A stretch of DNA of 64,000 bases from the NCBI RefSeq assembly GCF_025465945.1, contig NZ_JANLNW010000019.1:62001-126000 (forward strand), given 5' to 3'. Below are positions 45,226-55,105 of the stretch, one piece after another (within the stretch, counting starts at the first letter, position 1; every line of letters starts with the position of its first letter). A program made the position numbers and the translations under genes. Source of the stretch: Pseudomonas sp. 6D_7.1_Bac1 (lineage in GTDB: Bacteria > Pseudomonadota > Gammaproteobacteria > Pseudomonadales > Pseudomonadaceae). The notes below the pieces were generated by a model. It did not search any database. It was not told the origin of the DNA and saw only the letters and a program-made list of their open reading frames with translations.

Positions 45226-46161
45226 TCAAGCCAACGGCTTATCCAGCTTCTTCTCATGCGCCGTCACCTGCTGGCACAACTCGATCATCTGCTCGCGCAT
45301 CCAGCGGTTGGCCGGGTCCTGGTCGGTGCTTTCGTGCCAATAGAGGTGGGTTTCCACCGGCGGTACATCATTGACCGGCAGATTGAAGGCGTGCAGGTCA
45401 TGACGGCGGGCGAAACGCTCTGGCACAGTCATCACCATGTCGGTCTGCTGCAACACCTGGGAGGCCATCAGATAATGCTGCGAACGCAGGGCGATCTTGC
45501 GCTGGATACCCATTTTGCCCAGCGCCAGGTCGACATAGCCCAAGCCGCTACGACGGCTGGAAATGTGAATGTGGGTCAGTGACAGGTAGTCGTCGAGGGT
45601 GAATTTTTCCTTGCTCGCCAGGGGATGGCCCTTGCGCATGGCGCACACGTAGCGATCTTCCATCAGTTTGACGTGGCGTACTTGCGGGTCAGTGTTGAGC
45701 GGTGCATCGACGGCAAAGTCCAGGCGGCCGGCGGCGAGCTCCTTGGTGGTCTCGCGGCGTTTGGACAGAAAACTTTCGATGATCACCGTCGGCGCCAGAC
45801 GCCGCAGGCGCTGGAACAGCGGCGGCAGGATCACCGCCTCGGTGAGGTCGGTCATGCTGATGCGATAGGTCTTGACCGCCTGCAGCGGGTTGAAAATCCG
45901 GCTTTCCTGCACCGACACCCGCAGCAACGACAGGGCGTTGCGCACCGGGCCGATGATGTTTTGCGCCATGGGCGTAGGCACCATGCCCTGGGCCGTACGC
46001 ACGAACAACGGGTCGTTGAAAGTCTCGCGCAAACGGGCCAGAGCGTTCGACACCGCCGGCTGGGTAATGCCGACAATCTGTCCGGCGCGGGTCAGGTTGG
46101 CTTCGGTGTAGATCGCGTCAAAGACGATGAAAAGGTTGAGGTCGACCTTGCTTAGATTCAT
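45226..46161 (-). CDS. LysR-family regulator
   Basis: 311 aa. HTH at residues 5-65 (F-D-A-I-Y-T-E-A-N-L-T-R-A-G, S-Q-P-A-V-S-type T-Q-P-A-V-S-N-A-L-A-R-L-R) and an effector domain resembling the NodD/LeuO branch. It is divergent from the acyl-CoA dehydrogenase gene, 176 bp apart, and likely its regulator. Inducer unknown. Confidence 0.88.
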   Translation of the reverse strand: MNLSKVDLNLFIVFDAIYTEANLTRAGQIVGITQPAVSNALARLRETFNDPLFVRTAQGMVPTPMAQNIIGPVRNALSLLRVSVQESRIFNPLQAVKTYRISMTDLTEAVILPPLFQRLRRLAPTVIIESFLSKRRETTKELAAGRLDFAVDAPLNTDPQVRHVKLMEDRYVCAMRKGHPLASKEKFTLDDYLSLTHIHISSRRSGLGYVDLALGKMGIQRKIALRSQHYLMASQVLQQTDMVMTVPERFARRHDLHAFNLPVNDVPPVETHLYWHESTDQDPANRWMREQMIELCQQVTAHEKKLDKPLA

Positions 46162-46337
46162 GGCGTTTCGCTCTTGGCTTTTGTTATAGGAGCAGGTGGC
46201 TCGATCAGTCGATCATATATCGGTGATGAATGTTAATACACGCCGAGAATAGGCTAGGTAAATTATCAACGCTGATCTAGCATCGATTCATGACCTCAAC
46301 AACGTCTTCAACACCTCGTCAAAAAAGGTAACCGCCC

Positions 46338-47567
46338 ATGGATTTCGCCTATTCGCCCAAGGTTCAGGAACTGCGTGAACGCGTGACTGCGTTCATGGAT
46401 GCTTATGTTTATCCAGCCGAAGCGGTGTTCGAACGCCAGGTCGCCGAAGGTGATCGCTGGCAGCCGACCGCGATCATGGAAGAGCTGAAAAACAAGGCCA
46501 AGGCCGAAGGCTTGTGGAACCTGTTTTTGCCGGAATCAGAACTGGGCGCCGGCCTGACCAACCTGGAATACGCGCCCTTGGCGGAAATCATGGGCCGCTC
46601 CTTGCTCGGGCCTGAGCCGTTCAACTGCTCGGCACCGGACACCGGCAACATGGAAGTGCTGGTGCGCTACGCCAATGAAGAGCAAAAGCAACGCTGGCTG
46701 GAACCGCTGCTGCGCGGCGAGATCCGTTCGGCGTTCGCCATGACCGAGCCGGACGTCGCCTCTTCTGACGCCACCAACATGGCCGCCCGTGCCGAGCGCG
46801 ACGGTGACGAGTGGGTGATCAACGGCAAGAAATGGTGGACCTCCGGCGCGTGCGATCCACGCTGCAAAATCCTGATTTTCATGGGGCTGAGCAACCCCGA
46901 CGCACCGCGTCATCAGCAGCACTCGATGATTCTGGTGCCGGTAGATACGCCGGGCGTGAAGATCGTCCGTCCACTGCCGGTGTTCGGCTACGACGACGCG
47001 CCTCACGGTCACGCCGAAGTGCTGTTCGAGAACGTCCGTGTACCTTATGAGAGCGTACTGTTGGGTGAGGGCCGTGGTTTCGAGATCGCCCAGGGGCGCC
47101 TTGGCCCGGGCCGGATTCACCACTGCATGCGTTCGATCGGCATGGCGGAGCGGGCACTGGAATTGATGTGCAAACGTTCGGTCAGCCGCACCGCATTCGG
47201 CAAACCGCTGGCGCGCTTGGGCGGTAATATCGACAAGATTGCCGACTCGCGGATGGAAATCGACATGGCACGGCTGCTGACACTCAAAGCGGCCTACATG
47301 ATGGACACCGTGGGCAACAAAGTGGCGAAAAGCGAGATCGCCCAGATCAAGGTGGTTGCGCCAAACGTCGCCTTGAAGGTGATCGACCGGGCGATCCAGA
47401 TCCACGGTGGCGCGGGGGTTTCCAACGATTTCCCGCTGGCCTACATGTACGCCATGCAACGTACGCTGCGTCTGGCCGACGGCCCGGACGAAGTGCACCG
47501 TGCGGCGATCGGCAAGTTTGAAATCGGCAAATACGTGCCGAAAGAAATGCTGCGCAGCGGGCACTGA
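46338..47567 (+). CDS. Acyl-CoA dehydrogenase
   Basis: 409 aa. It has the ACAD fold with [20 protein letters not shown] and [13 protein letters not shown]. The C-terminal Y-(M/A)[16 protein letters not shown] is typical of the ACAD10/11-like long-chain group. It oxidises a fatty or branched acyl-CoA and passes electrons to ETF. The substrate is not evident. It stands apart from the liu enzymes but next to them. Confidence 0.9.
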   Translation: MDFAYSPKVQELRERVTAFMDAYVYPAEAVFERQVAEGDRWQPTAIMEELKNKAKAEGLWNLFLPESELGAGLTNLEYAPLAEIMGRSLLGPEPFNCSAPDTGNMEVLVRYANEEQKQRWLEPLLRGEIRSAFAMTEPDVASSDATNMAARAERDGDEWVINGKKWWTSGACDPRCKILIFMGLSNPDAPRHQQHSMILVPVDTPGVKIVRPLPVFGYDDAPHGHAEVLFENVRVPYESVLLGEGRGFEIAQGRLGPGRIHHCMRSIGMAERALELMCKRSVSRTAFGKPLARLGGNIDKIADSRMEIDMARLLTLKAAYMMDTVGNKVAKSEIAQIKVVAPNVALKVIDRAIQIHGGAGVSNDFPLAYMYAMQRTLRLADGPDEVHRAAIGKFEIGKYVPKEMLRSGH

Positions 47568-47653
47568 GTCCCGATGTTGTACCTCACCCGCAAGCGCAGT
47601 GTTGCTGTGTTTGCGGGTGATCGCATTTCCAGCCGCTCTTCAATCGAGCGCGA

Positions 47654-48631
47654 TCACACCGACAGCGCTTTCACCTCGCGGCCAAACCGCTCCCGATACA
47701 CCGACGGCGGCAGCCCGACTACGCTGCGAAACGCCACGCGGAAACTCTCCACCGAACGGTAACCACATTGCAGCGCGATGGACTCGGTGTTGTGGGCGCT
47801 GCTTTCCAGCAACTCCCGTGCACGCGCCAGACGTTGCTGCTGCAGCCAGGATTTGGGTGAAGCGCCAGTGGCTTCGCTGAACCGTCGCAGAAACGTTCGC
47901 TCGCTCATGGCCGCCTGGCTCGCCAATTCGCGTACGCCCAGCGGTTCATGCAAGCGTTCGCGCGCCCACTGCATGACGCGCGACAGATCGCTGCGCGGCG
48001 TGCGGCTGACGGGGGCGGGAATGAACTGTGCCTGGCCACCGGTGCGTTGCGGCGACATCACCAAACGACGTGCTACCGAATTGGCGACTTGCGTGCCGAA
48101 GTCCCGCGCTACCAGATGCAGGCACGCATCAATGCCGGCGGCGCTGCCGGCAGAGGTGATCACCTGGCCCGAATCAACGTACAGCACGTCGGGGTCGACC
48201 AGAATGTTCGGGAAGCGTTCGGCCAGTTCCTCGGTATAACGCCAGTGAGTCGTTGCGCTCAGTCCGTCGAGTAGGCCGGTGGCTGCCAGCACAAACACCC
48301 CGGAACAGATCGAGAGCAGCCGCGCGCCTCGGGCATGGGCCTGGCGCAGGGCTGTGAGCAGCGCTTCGGGTATCGGATCGCTGCGACCGCGCCAGCCGGG
48401 GATGATGATAGTTCTCGCGGTTTCCAGCAGTTCCATGCCGCCGTCCGCCAGTACCTGAATGCCGCCCATGGCGCGCATCGGTCCCTGATCGACAGCGACG
48501 ATCCGGTGTTCGTACCAGGGGAAATCAAACTCCGGCCGCGCCAGTCCGAAGATCTCCACGGCAATCCCGAACTCGAAGGTGCAGAGACCGTCGTAGGCCA
48601 GTATCGCGACTAATCCGGGTTCAGTGTGCAT
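47654..48631 (-). CDS. ftrA: GlxA/FtrA-type AraC-family regulator
   Basis: 325 aa. An N-terminal DJ-1/PfpI-like amidase domain (1-185; nucleophile-elbow Cys in L-L-S-I-C-S-G-V-F) is joined to a C-terminal AraC double HTH (about 220-320; M-S-E-R-T-F-L-R-R-F, G-Y-R-S-V-E-S-F-R-V-A-F-R). FtrA regulators usually sit beside a rhodanese gene, as here (divergent, 100 bp). The start at 48631 begins the domain; the frame extends upstream as a shadow of the rhodanese gene. Confidence 0.88.
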   Translation of the reverse strand: MHTEPGLVAILAYDGLCTFEFGIAVEIFGLARPEFDFPWYEHRIVAVDQGPMRAMGGIQVLADGGMELLETARTIIIPGWRGRSDPIPEALLTALRQAHARGARLLSICSGVFVLAATGLLDGLSATTHWRYTEELAERFPNILVDPDVLYVDSGQVITSAGSAAGIDACLHLVARDFGTQVANSVARRLVMSPQRTGGQAQFIPAPVSRTPRSDLSRVMQWARERLHEPLGVRELASQAAMSERTFLRRFSEATGASPKSWLQQQRLARARELLESSAHNTESIALQCGYRSVESFRVAFRSVVGLPPSVYRERFGREVKALSV

Positions 48632-48731
48632 TTGGCGGAAAATTCCCAGTGAGTGTCTTGTGCGCCACTGTAGCGGTATCGGCGAGTTGGATACAGTCCT
48701 CTCACACCCACACACGCTTTGGAGAACACCC

Positions 48732-49166
48732 ATGACCAGTCTGGTTCGCGAGATTCCTGCCGCTCCATCCGCCGTTGCCCTGATGCACTTCAGCAACCGC
48801 CTGACCTTTGAAACCGACTGTTCCGACGTTTTTGGCAGCCAGCAGGCGGGTGACGTGGATTTCGTTCTAGTGGATGTACGCAGTCCGCTGGCTTTCGAGC
48901 GCGGCCATGTGCCAGGCGCGATCAATATCCCGGGGCGCTTGATCACTGCTGATTTATTGGCGGCTTACCCGAAAACCACGCTGTTCGTGGTGTATTGCGC
49001 CGGCCCACACTGCAACGGCGCCAACAAGGCTGCGGTGAAGCTTGCGGCGCTGGAATACCCGGTCAAGGAAATGATCGGCGGAGTGACGGGGTGGCTGGAT
49101 GAAGGTTTTGAGTTGAGCCGCCTGGCTGAGCTGTCAGCCAGTGCGGCAATCGGATGCGAGTGCTGA
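48732..49166 (+). CDS. Rhodanese-like sulfurtransferase
   Basis: 144 aa single rhodanese domain with V-D-V-R-S-P-x-A-F-E-R-G-H-V-P-G-A-I-N and an active-site loop containing Cys in V-Y-C-A-G-P-H-C-N-G-A. A second Cys five residues on is a frequent feature of this subgroup. It is cytosolic. GGAG lies seven bases before the ATG. Likely controlled by the divergent FtrA-like regulator. Confidence 0.9.
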   Translation: MTSLVREIPAAPSAVALMHFSNRLTFETDCSDVFGSQQAGDVDFVLVDVRSPLAFERGHVPGAINIPGRLITADLLAAYPKTTLFVVYCAGPHCNGANKAAVKLAALEYPVKEMIGGVTGWLDEGFELSRLAELSASAAIGCEC

Positions 49167-49179
49167 GCCTTTGATGCCC

Positions 49180-49327
49180 TGTAGCAGCTGTCGAGCTTGC
49201 GAGGCTGCGTTCGGCTGCGGAGCAGTCGTTGAATCAGGCAATGCGCTCTTCCAGGCAAACCGCGGGTTCAGGATTTACGAGGACTTCGTCCTCGAACGCA
49301 GCCTCGCAAGCTCGACAGCTGCTACAG
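49180..49327. repeat. Inverted REP pair, GTAGCAGCTG family
   Basis: TGTAGCAGCTGTCGAGC and GCGAGGCTGCGTTCG (49180-49213), mirrored by CGAACGCAGCCTCGC and GCTCGACAGCTGCTACA (49294-49327). It includes the internal GAGGACTTCGTCCTC hairpin, like the copy at 15242-15390. It separates convergent genes. Confidence 0.85.
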
Positions 49328-49333
49328 GGTGTG

Positions 49334-49987
49334 TCAGGCCCCCGACGCGGCCGCACGCCACTCATCCAGCGTCGCCTGCAACCAGTCGAACACCTGGCGG
49401 TAAGCGGCGCTGTCGTCCTGATCCCGCGGCAGGGGCGACTCTTCGCCGAAGTGGGTGTTGAGTAGCGCGACCGATTCGGCATTCCATTCCGGGTGAAACT
49501 GCAATCCCACGTGGGTCGAGCCCACGGCGTACATCTGCTGTTCACACAGGGCGCTGCTGGCCAGCAACCGTGCGTCTGGCGGCAGATCAATCGCATCCTC
49601 ATGCCATTCCAGCACCTTCAATGCGCGCCCATCGGCAAACGCCAGCGAGGTCCAGCCGGTTTCGGGCCGGGCCATTCGCCGTACGTTCCCACCCAGGCTC
49701 AAGGCCAGCAACTGCGCGCCCAGGCAAATGGCGAACACCGGTGCGCCCTGTGCGAGACTAGCGGCCAGCCACCGACGTTCCTCGGCCAGCCACTCGGGAC
49801 CTGCGTTAGCTTCATAAGGCCCGCCCAGAATAATCACCGGTGCAGCGCCTGCGTGCGGTAACTGACCGAGGTCGGCGCGAAACACCTTCAGCGTCAGTCC
49901 CCGGGACTCGGCCCAATCGTCAATTGCGCCCGGGCCTTCGGCGGGGTGGTGCTGGATCAGGTTCAACGAGTTCGAGTACTCGGGCAT
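49334..49987 (-). CDS. Class I glutamine amidotransferase (GMP synthase-like)
   Basis: 217 aa. Catalytic Cys in F-A-I-C-L-G-A-Q, His and Glu in F-H-P-E-W, and an oxyanion strand I-I-L-G-G-P-Y. It is a stand-alone GATase1 domain of the kind annotated YfeJ or glutamine amidotransferase; partner and acceptor are unknown. The start at 49987 begins the fold; residues before it are unconserved. Confidence 0.87.
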   Translation of the reverse strand: MPEYSNSLNLIQHHPAEGPGAIDDWAESRGLTLKVFRADLGQLPHAGAAPVIILGGPYEANAGPEWLAEERRWLAASLAQGAPVFAICLGAQLLALSLGGNVRRMARPETGWTSLAFADGRALKVLEWHEDAIDLPPDARLLASSALCEQQMYAVGSTHVGLQFHPEWNAESVALLNTHFGEESPLPRDQDDSAAYRQVFDWLQATLDEWRAAASGA

Positions 49988-50267
49988 GGTTCGGATCTCA
50001 GGTAGCGGTGAGTTGTACGGTCGGCTTTTTCCGTCGGAATGTGCGGCATCTTGACTGAAAGCGAGGCGTTTCTGAAGGCCGTTGTACCGCTCTGGCGCCT
50101 GCAATTACCGCGAGAAATACCTTCGCTACTTTTTTATAACTATTTGTCGCATATACACAATTTGCATCCTGGGTGCAGCTCTAGACTGCCGGCCACTTCG
50201 ATAAATACTAGCCACAAGCTATCCATCGAATGCTGCCAATAAGAGTCTCCGCACACAGGAGTTATAA

Positions 50268-51047
50268 ATGAAGAAGCTAGTGATGTTCGGTGCTCTGGCA
50301 CTGTCCGTGTTGTCCCTGTCGGCCGTGGCCGAAGATGCCAAGCCGATCCGTCTGGGGATCGAAGCGGGCTACCCGCCATTTTCGATGAAGACCCCCGACG
50401 GCAAACTGACCGGTTTTGACGTGGACATCGGCGATGCGCTGTGTGAGCAGATGAAAGTGAAATGTACCTGGGTCGAGCAAGAGTTCGATGGCCTGATCCC
50501 GGCGCTCAAGGTCAAGAAAATCGACGCGATCCTGTCGTCCATGACCATCACCGACGACCGCAAGAAAAACGTCGACTTCACTATCAAGTACTACCACACC
50601 CCGGCACGTTTCGTGATGAAGGAAGGTACCAACATCAAGGACCCGCTGACCGAACTCAAGGGCAAGAAAGTCGGTGTGCTGCGCGCCAGTACCCACGACC
50701 GCTTTGCCACTGAAGTGCTGGTGCCGGCCGGTATCAGCCTGGTGCGCTATGGCTCCCAGCAGGAAGCCAACCTGGACATGACCTCAGGTCGCCTCGACGC
50801 AATGCTGGCGGATTCGGTGAACCTTGACGACGGCTTCCTGAAAACCGACGCCGGCAAAGGCTTCGCGTTCGTAGGCCCGGAATACGAAGATGCCAAGTAC
50901 TTTGGCGGTGGTGCCGGTATTGCTGTGCGCAAAGGCGATACGGAGCTGGCGAGCAAGTTCAATACCGCCATCAATGAAATCCGCGCCAACGGCAAGTACA
51001 AGCAAGTGCAGGACAAATACTTCAAGTTCGACGTTTACGGCAAATAA
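50268..51047 (+). CDS. Amino-acid ABC transporter periplasmic binding protein (Lys/Arg/Orn type)
   Basis: 259 aa, with signal peptide ending S-A-V-A. The SBP_bac_3 fold has [22 protein letters not shown] and the K-Y-Y-H-T-P-A-R-F segment common to ArgT/HisJ/AotJ. Basic amino acids or opines are probable ligands. No permease or ATPase genes follow, so it must use a transporter encoded elsewhere, or an AstE-like hydrolase encoded next acts on the imported ligand. An AGGAG site is present. Confidence 0.9.
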   Translation: MKKLVMFGALALSVLSLSAVAEDAKPIRLGIEAGYPPFSMKTPDGKLTGFDVDIGDALCEQMKVKCTWVEQEFDGLIPALKVKKIDAILSSMTITDDRKKNVDFTIKYYHTPARFVMKEGTNIKDPLTELKGKKVGVLRASTHDRFATEVLVPAGISLVRYGSQQEANLDMTSGRLDAMLADSVNLDDGFLKTDAGKGFAFVGPEYEDAKYFGGGAGIAVRKGDTELASKFNTAINEIRANGKYKQVQDKYFKFDVYGK

Positions 51048-51058
51048 TTTCACCGTTC

Positions 51059-51097
51059 AAAAAGGTGGCTACTGTTGACGCAGTGGCCACCTTTTTT
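51059..51097 (+). terminator. Rho-independent terminator after the binding-protein gene
   Basis: AAAAAGGTGG-n-CTACTG pairs with CAGTGGCCACCTTTTTT; the six-T run is 51092-51097. Confidence 0.85.
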
Positions 51098-51159
51098 ATG
51101 TGTGTTTGATTTACCCTGCGCGACATCTCACCCGCAGTAGCCTGACCCGGGAGCTCATC

Positions 51160-52272
51160 ATGCAACGTATCGACCATCCACTGCCCTGGAGCCACCTTGG
51201 CACCGAGCGTAGCCTCAGTGTGTTTCGTTTTGGCGCCGGCGCACGCAAGGTCTACATTCAGGCCAGCCTGCACGCCGATGAGCTGCCGGGCATGCGCACG
51301 GCCTGGGAGTTGAAAAAGCGTCTCACCGAACTCGAAGCCCAGGGCCAGCTCAAGGGCGTTATCGAACTGGTGCCGGTGGCCAACCCGATTGGCCTGGACC
51401 AGCACCTGCAAAGCGCCCACATGGGGCGTTTCGAGCTGGGCAGCGGGAAGAATTTCAATCGGGCTTTCTACGAGCTCAGCGGGCCGGTGGGGGCGTTGAT
51501 CGGCTCACAGTTGGGCAGCGACGCCGACGCCAACATTGCGTTGATCCGCCAGACCATGGGTCAGGTCCTCGATCGATTGCCAGCGCCGGCTTCGCAGTTG
51601 GAAGCCTTGCATCGGTTGCTGCTGCGTCATGCCTGTGAGGCCGACATCACCCTGGATTTGCATTGCGATTTCGAGGCGGCGATCCACATTTATGCGCTGC
51701 CGCAACACTGGCCGCAGTGGCAGTCTTTGGCCGCGCGGTTGAAGGCTGGCGTAGCGTTGTTGTGCGAAGACTCCGGTGGCAGTTCGTTTGACGAGTCCTG
51801 TTCGTCACCGTGGTTGCGGCTGGCCAGAGCCTTTCCTCAGGCGGCGATTCCGCCGGCCAACCTGGCGACGACGCTGGAGTTGGGAAGCATGGGCGACACG
51901 CGGGTCGATCAGGCTCAGGCCAATTGCGAGGCGATCCTTGGGTTCCTGGCAGAGCAGGGGTTTATTGCCGGGCAGTGGCCGCAGGCACCCAGTGAGTGCT
52001 GTGAGGGGATGCCGTTCGAGGGGACGGAGTATCTGTTTGCACCGCATCACGGGGTGGTGAGTTTTCTGCGTGAGGCGGGTGAGTGGGTCGAGAAGGGCGA
52101 TGCGTTGTTCGAGGTGGTCGATCCGTTGAGTGATCGGGTCACAGTGGTGTGTGCCGGGACCAGTGGGGTGTTGTTTGCGCTGGATCGTGGGCGGTATACA
52201 CAGCCGGGGACCTGGCAGGCGAAGGTGGCAGGAAGGGAGGCGATCCGGGTTGGAAAGTTGATCAACGATTGA
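51160..52272 (+). CDS. Succinylglutamate desuccinylase/aspartoacylase family protein
   Basis: 370 aa M14-related zinc deacylase. Zinc ligands are in S-L-H-A-D-E-L-P-G (His, Glu) and L-D-L-H-C-D-F-E (His). A C-terminal beta domain (about 290-370) resembles the biotinyl/lipoyl-like tail of this subfamily. It would release an amino acid or polyamine from an N-acylated form. It lies 113 bp and one terminator after the binding-protein gene; a functional pairing is plausible but not shown. The ATG at 51160 follows GGGAG. Confidence 0.86.
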   Translation: MQRIDHPLPWSHLGTERSLSVFRFGAGARKVYIQASLHADELPGMRTAWELKKRLTELEAQGQLKGVIELVPVANPIGLDQHLQSAHMGRFELGSGKNFNRAFYELSGPVGALIGSQLGSDADANIALIRQTMGQVLDRLPAPASQLEALHRLLLRHACEADITLDLHCDFEAAIHIYALPQHWPQWQSLAARLKAGVALLCEDSGGSSFDESCSSPWLRLARAFPQAAIPPANLATTLELGSMGDTRVDQAQANCEAILGFLAEQGFIAGQWPQAPSECCEGMPFEGTEYLFAPHHGVVSFLREAGEWVEKGDALFEVVDPLSDRVTVVCAGTSGVLFALDRGRYTQPGTWQAKVAGREAIRVGKLIND

Positions 52273-52329
52273 GCTTGAGCTCAACGTCAGGCTATTGCGA
52301 GAATTCAGCGTTTTTTCGAAGGAAGGTCC

Positions 52330-53040
52330 ATGTTCAGGTTTTTTGCGGTGTTGATGTTGATGGTGTCTTCTGTTGCCCACGCGGCGCTCAACGATGATTT
52401 ACCGTTGTCATACCTTGAGCAATCGAACCCTGATTCGCGCAATCAGCCGTTGGTGATTTTTCTCCACGGTTCCGGCAGTAACGAAGAGGACCTGTTCGAC
52501 ATCAAGGACGAGTTGCCGTCGCAGTACACGTACCTGTCAGTGCGGGCGCCGCAGGCGGTGGAGGAGGACAGTTATCAGTGGTTTCGCAAGAAGGGCGAAG
52601 GCGCTTATGACGGTGATACCGACGATCTGAACAGCAGCAGCGCGCTGATTGTCGATTTCGTGGCGCAGGCGGCGAAGAAGTATCACACCGAGGCCGATAA
52701 GGTGTTTCTGGTGGGGTTCAGCCAAGGCGCGATCATGTCGTATGAAGTTGCCTTGCGTCATCCCGACGTGGTGCGCGGGATTGCGGCGTTGAGTGGCAAG
52801 GTGCTACCGGTGTTGCGGTCGCAGCTCAAGGCCGACAAGGCGCTTGAGCCGCTGGCGATTTTCATCGGTCACGGCACGGCCGACCTGAAGCTGCCCTACA
52901 GCGATGGCAGTGAGGCCAGCAGCCTGTTGCAGAGCATTGCCCTCACACCTGAATTTCATGCTTATCCCGGCATTGGCCACACCATCAGTGCGACCGAAAT
53001 GCAGGATTTGAACGCCTGGTTGCTGCGGATCAATCAGTAG
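52330..53040 (+). CDS. Secreted carboxylesterase/phospholipase (alpha/beta hydrolase)
   Basis: 236 aa, with signal peptide ending V-A-H-A. The PF02230-type hydrolase fold has F-L-H-G-S-G at the oxyanion hole, nucleophile Ser in G-F-S-Q-G, a catalytic Asp near G-T-A-D and His in G-I-G-H-T. The predicted location is periplasmic. It starts 57 bp after the deacylase gene on the same strand and ends 9 bp before a convergent stop. Confidence 0.88.
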   Translation: MFRFFAVLMLMVSSVAHAALNDDLPLSYLEQSNPDSRNQPLVIFLHGSGSNEEDLFDIKDELPSQYTYLSVRAPQAVEEDSYQWFRKKGEGAYDGDTDDLNSSSALIVDFVAQAAKKYHTEADKVFLVGFSQGAIMSYEVALRHPDVVRGIAALSGKVLPVLRSQLKADKALEPLAIFIGHGTADLKLPYSDGSEASSLLQSIALTPEFHAYPGIGHTISATEMQDLNAWLLRINQ

Positions 53041-53049
53041 CCTGGGCAC

Positions 53050-53628
53050 TTACTTGTCGCCAAGGATCTGCTTGACCAGTGCCGCATGCCCGGCCTTGTC
53101 GTCGGCGCGGGAGATGATCTGGATCAGCATCATGCGCGTGCCGGAGCCGGCCAGCAGGCTGGTATTGAGGGTCGGCCCACCGCCCTGGGTGGCGGTACTG
53201 TCGATCTGGCGCAGGCCGAGGCCTTTGACGGTCAGGCTTTTTTCGCTTTGTTTATTGAAGTCAGGCAAGGCTTCGCGTTGTTGGGTGGCAAAATCGGACA
53301 CCGACTCATCGAGGAACGTGGCGTCGTTGTCTTTGACATTCAGGCCGTTGGGCAAGGTGTTTTCGGCGACGATCAGTACGGTTTTGCTTGCCTGGTTGGT
53401 GTACATGGTGCCCGACGCGCCGGAAGTACCCTTGGCGTCGTCGCCGCCTGCCAGTGGGTTGGCGATGAAGCCCTGGGGCAGGGTGAACGCGAATTTGCCG
53501 CCCAGCGCCGAGACTTGTTGCGCGGGTGCGGTTTTAGTGGCCGGTTGCTTGGCGGCGTAAACGCTGACGGCAGCGAAGCTGGTAACCGCTGTCAGGAACA
53601 GGACAACGGCTTTTTTACTAAACGACAT
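53050..53628 (-). CDS. DcrB-like exported protein
   Basis: 192 aa, with signal peptide ending V-Y-A. The mature part has the single DcrB/PsbP-like alpha-beta fold suggested by G-G-K-F-A-F-T-L-P-Q-G-F and a long central strand-helix pattern; no Cys for lipid attachment. Relatives such as DcrB affect envelope functions, with no known enzyme activity. The start at 53628 begins the leader; the frame extends 20 codons upstream. Confidence 0.75.
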   Translation of the reverse strand: MSFSKKAVVLFLTAVTSFAAVSVYAAKQPATKTAPAQQVSALGGKFAFTLPQGFIANPLAGGDDAKGTSGASGTMYTNQASKTVLIVAENTLPNGLNVKDNDATFLDESVSDFATQQREALPDFNKQSEKSLTVKGLGLRQIDSTATQGGGPTLNTSLLAGSGTRMMLIQIISRADDKAGHAALVKQILGDK

Positions 53629-53938
53629 GCAAACTCTCCGGGGTAATCGCGCTATGGCGGCGATCATCCCACGGCCAACCTTGATCACTCCAGCGCGATC
53701 TTGAGTCAGGGCGCGAGGGGCGACGTGAGGTCATCAGAACAGCGCGGCGACCATCAGGGTCGGGATCAGTTCGACTGAGCGCTCAATGGCAACAATGGTC
53801 GTGAGTAGCATCGACTACCCTAAGAGGTGAGCGAGGGCCGCCTATCATGTTGTCGGAACCGGTTTTCAACGTGCGGTCACTGCTTCAGGTGCGGTATTGG
53901 TGCCGCCTCTGGACGACCACACGTATGGAGTCAGATTG

Positions 53939-54106
53939 ATGAAAGCAACGACCTGCGCCTGCCCTAACTGCAACTGCAAACTGGGTGAGCACTCTATCGT
54001 CCGTCACGGCAAACACTATTGCTGTGAAGGCTGCGCCAAGCATCATGAACACGGCGAGGCCTGCACCTCGACGGGTTGCCAATGCGCCAAGGGGGCTCAC
54101 GGCTGA
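53939..54106 (+). CDS. Bacterial metallothionein (SmtA/PmtA family)
   Basis: 55 aa with ten cysteines and six histidines. The order C-x-C-x2-C-x-C, then Y-C-C-x2-C, then C-x4-C-x-C matches the zinc-finger-plus-cluster architecture of SmtA/PmtA. It binds Zn and Cd in the cytoplasm. It is shorter at the C-terminus than P. aeruginosa PmtA, lacking the F-P-A-S-D-P tail. A GGAG site lies eight bases before the ATG. Confidence 0.92.
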   Translation: MKATTCACPNCNCKLGEHSIVRHGKHYCCEGCAKHHEHGEACTSTGCQCAKGAHG

Positions 54107-54223
54107 AAGCATCTGCCTGAACGTGGAGCCGCTTGCGCTCCACGTTGAGCGCGCGTGTCAACTGGCAGCAATCGCAGTGCCTCGTTACCATGAGGCCTTC
54201 GCCCTCTATCACGATGCTTGCCC

Positions 54224-55012
54224 ATGGCCCTTGCCGCTCCGCCTGATCTCAGCGACACCGATGTGCCGGTGCAGCCGTTGGCGCGCACCTATCCGCGTGG
54301 CTTGTATATCGAACCGCACGAACACGTTTGGGGTCAGTTACTGTACGCGATGAGCGGGGTGATGTGGGTCGAGACACCTGCCGAAGCGCTGGTGGTGCCG
54401 CCGCAACGGGCGGTCTGGTTGCCGCCGGGTGTAGTGCACGGGATTCGCGTGGTGTCGGATTTGCAGATGCGCAATATCTACCTGCGTCCCGCGTTGGCCG
54501 CGACTCTGGGCAACCGCGTTCAGGTGATCGAGGTGGGTGGATTGCTGCGCGAGTTGATTCTCGGGTTGGTGGAGCAGGGCGACCGTGGGCCGGCGGATTA
54601 CTACGAGGCGCTGGTGGGGCTGGCGTTGCTGGAGCTGAAACGGGCGAAACGTTCGCTGCTGAAAATCCCCATGCCGGACAACACTGAGCGGCGGCTGGTG
54701 AACCTTTGCCAGGCGGTCATGGCCGCACCGTCGCTGGATATTCCTTTTGAGCAGCACGCCGAAAATGCCGGTGCCAGCGTGCGTACCCTGGCGCGGCTGT
54801 TTAAGGATGGATTGGGCATGGGCTTTGCCGAATGGCGGCGTCAGGTGCAATTGGCGGTTGCGGTCGCCGAGTTGATCCAGGGCGTTCCAGTCAGTGCAAT
54901 CGCCCGCGAACTGGGCTATTCGCCGAGCAGCTTCAGCGACATGTTTCGCCGTGAACTGGGCGTTTCACCCTCGCAATTTGCCCATGAAGGCGATGCCGGT
55001 TTCGCGCCGTAG
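54224..55012 (+). CDS. AraC-family regulator with N-terminal cupin
   Basis: 262 aa. The N-terminal cupin (about 10-100; E-P-H-E-H-x-W-G-Q-L-L-Y and P-P-G-V-V-H-G-I) is joined to a C-terminal AraC HTH pair (about 165-255; S-V-R-T-L-A-R-L-F, G-Y-S-P-S-S-F-S-D-M-F-R-R). This is the NimR-like subgroup, often next to the transporter or oxidoreductase it controls; the downstream XapX and MDR genes are candidates. ATG 54224 is used; a TTG at 54218 would add two residues. Confidence 0.88.
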   Translation: MALAAPPDLSDTDVPVQPLARTYPRGLYIEPHEHVWGQLLYAMSGVMWVETPAEALVVPPQRAVWLPPGVVHGIRVVSDLQMRNIYLRPALAATLGNRVQVIEVGGLLRELILGLVEQGDRGPADYYEALVGLALLELKRAKRSLLKIPMPDNTERRLVNLCQAVMAAPSLDIPFEQHAENAGASVRTLARLFKDGLGMGFAEWRRQVQLAVAVAELIQGVPVSAIARELGYSPSSFSDMFRRELGVSPSQFAHEGDAGFAP

Positions 55013-55105
55013 CGGGTTTTTTGGCCGAAATCCTGAAGGACTTGGCCGATCGCTTTGGCGGCTACTCTCTAGACTCTGCGCATACCCCATTGCACGGAGT
55101 TCAGC

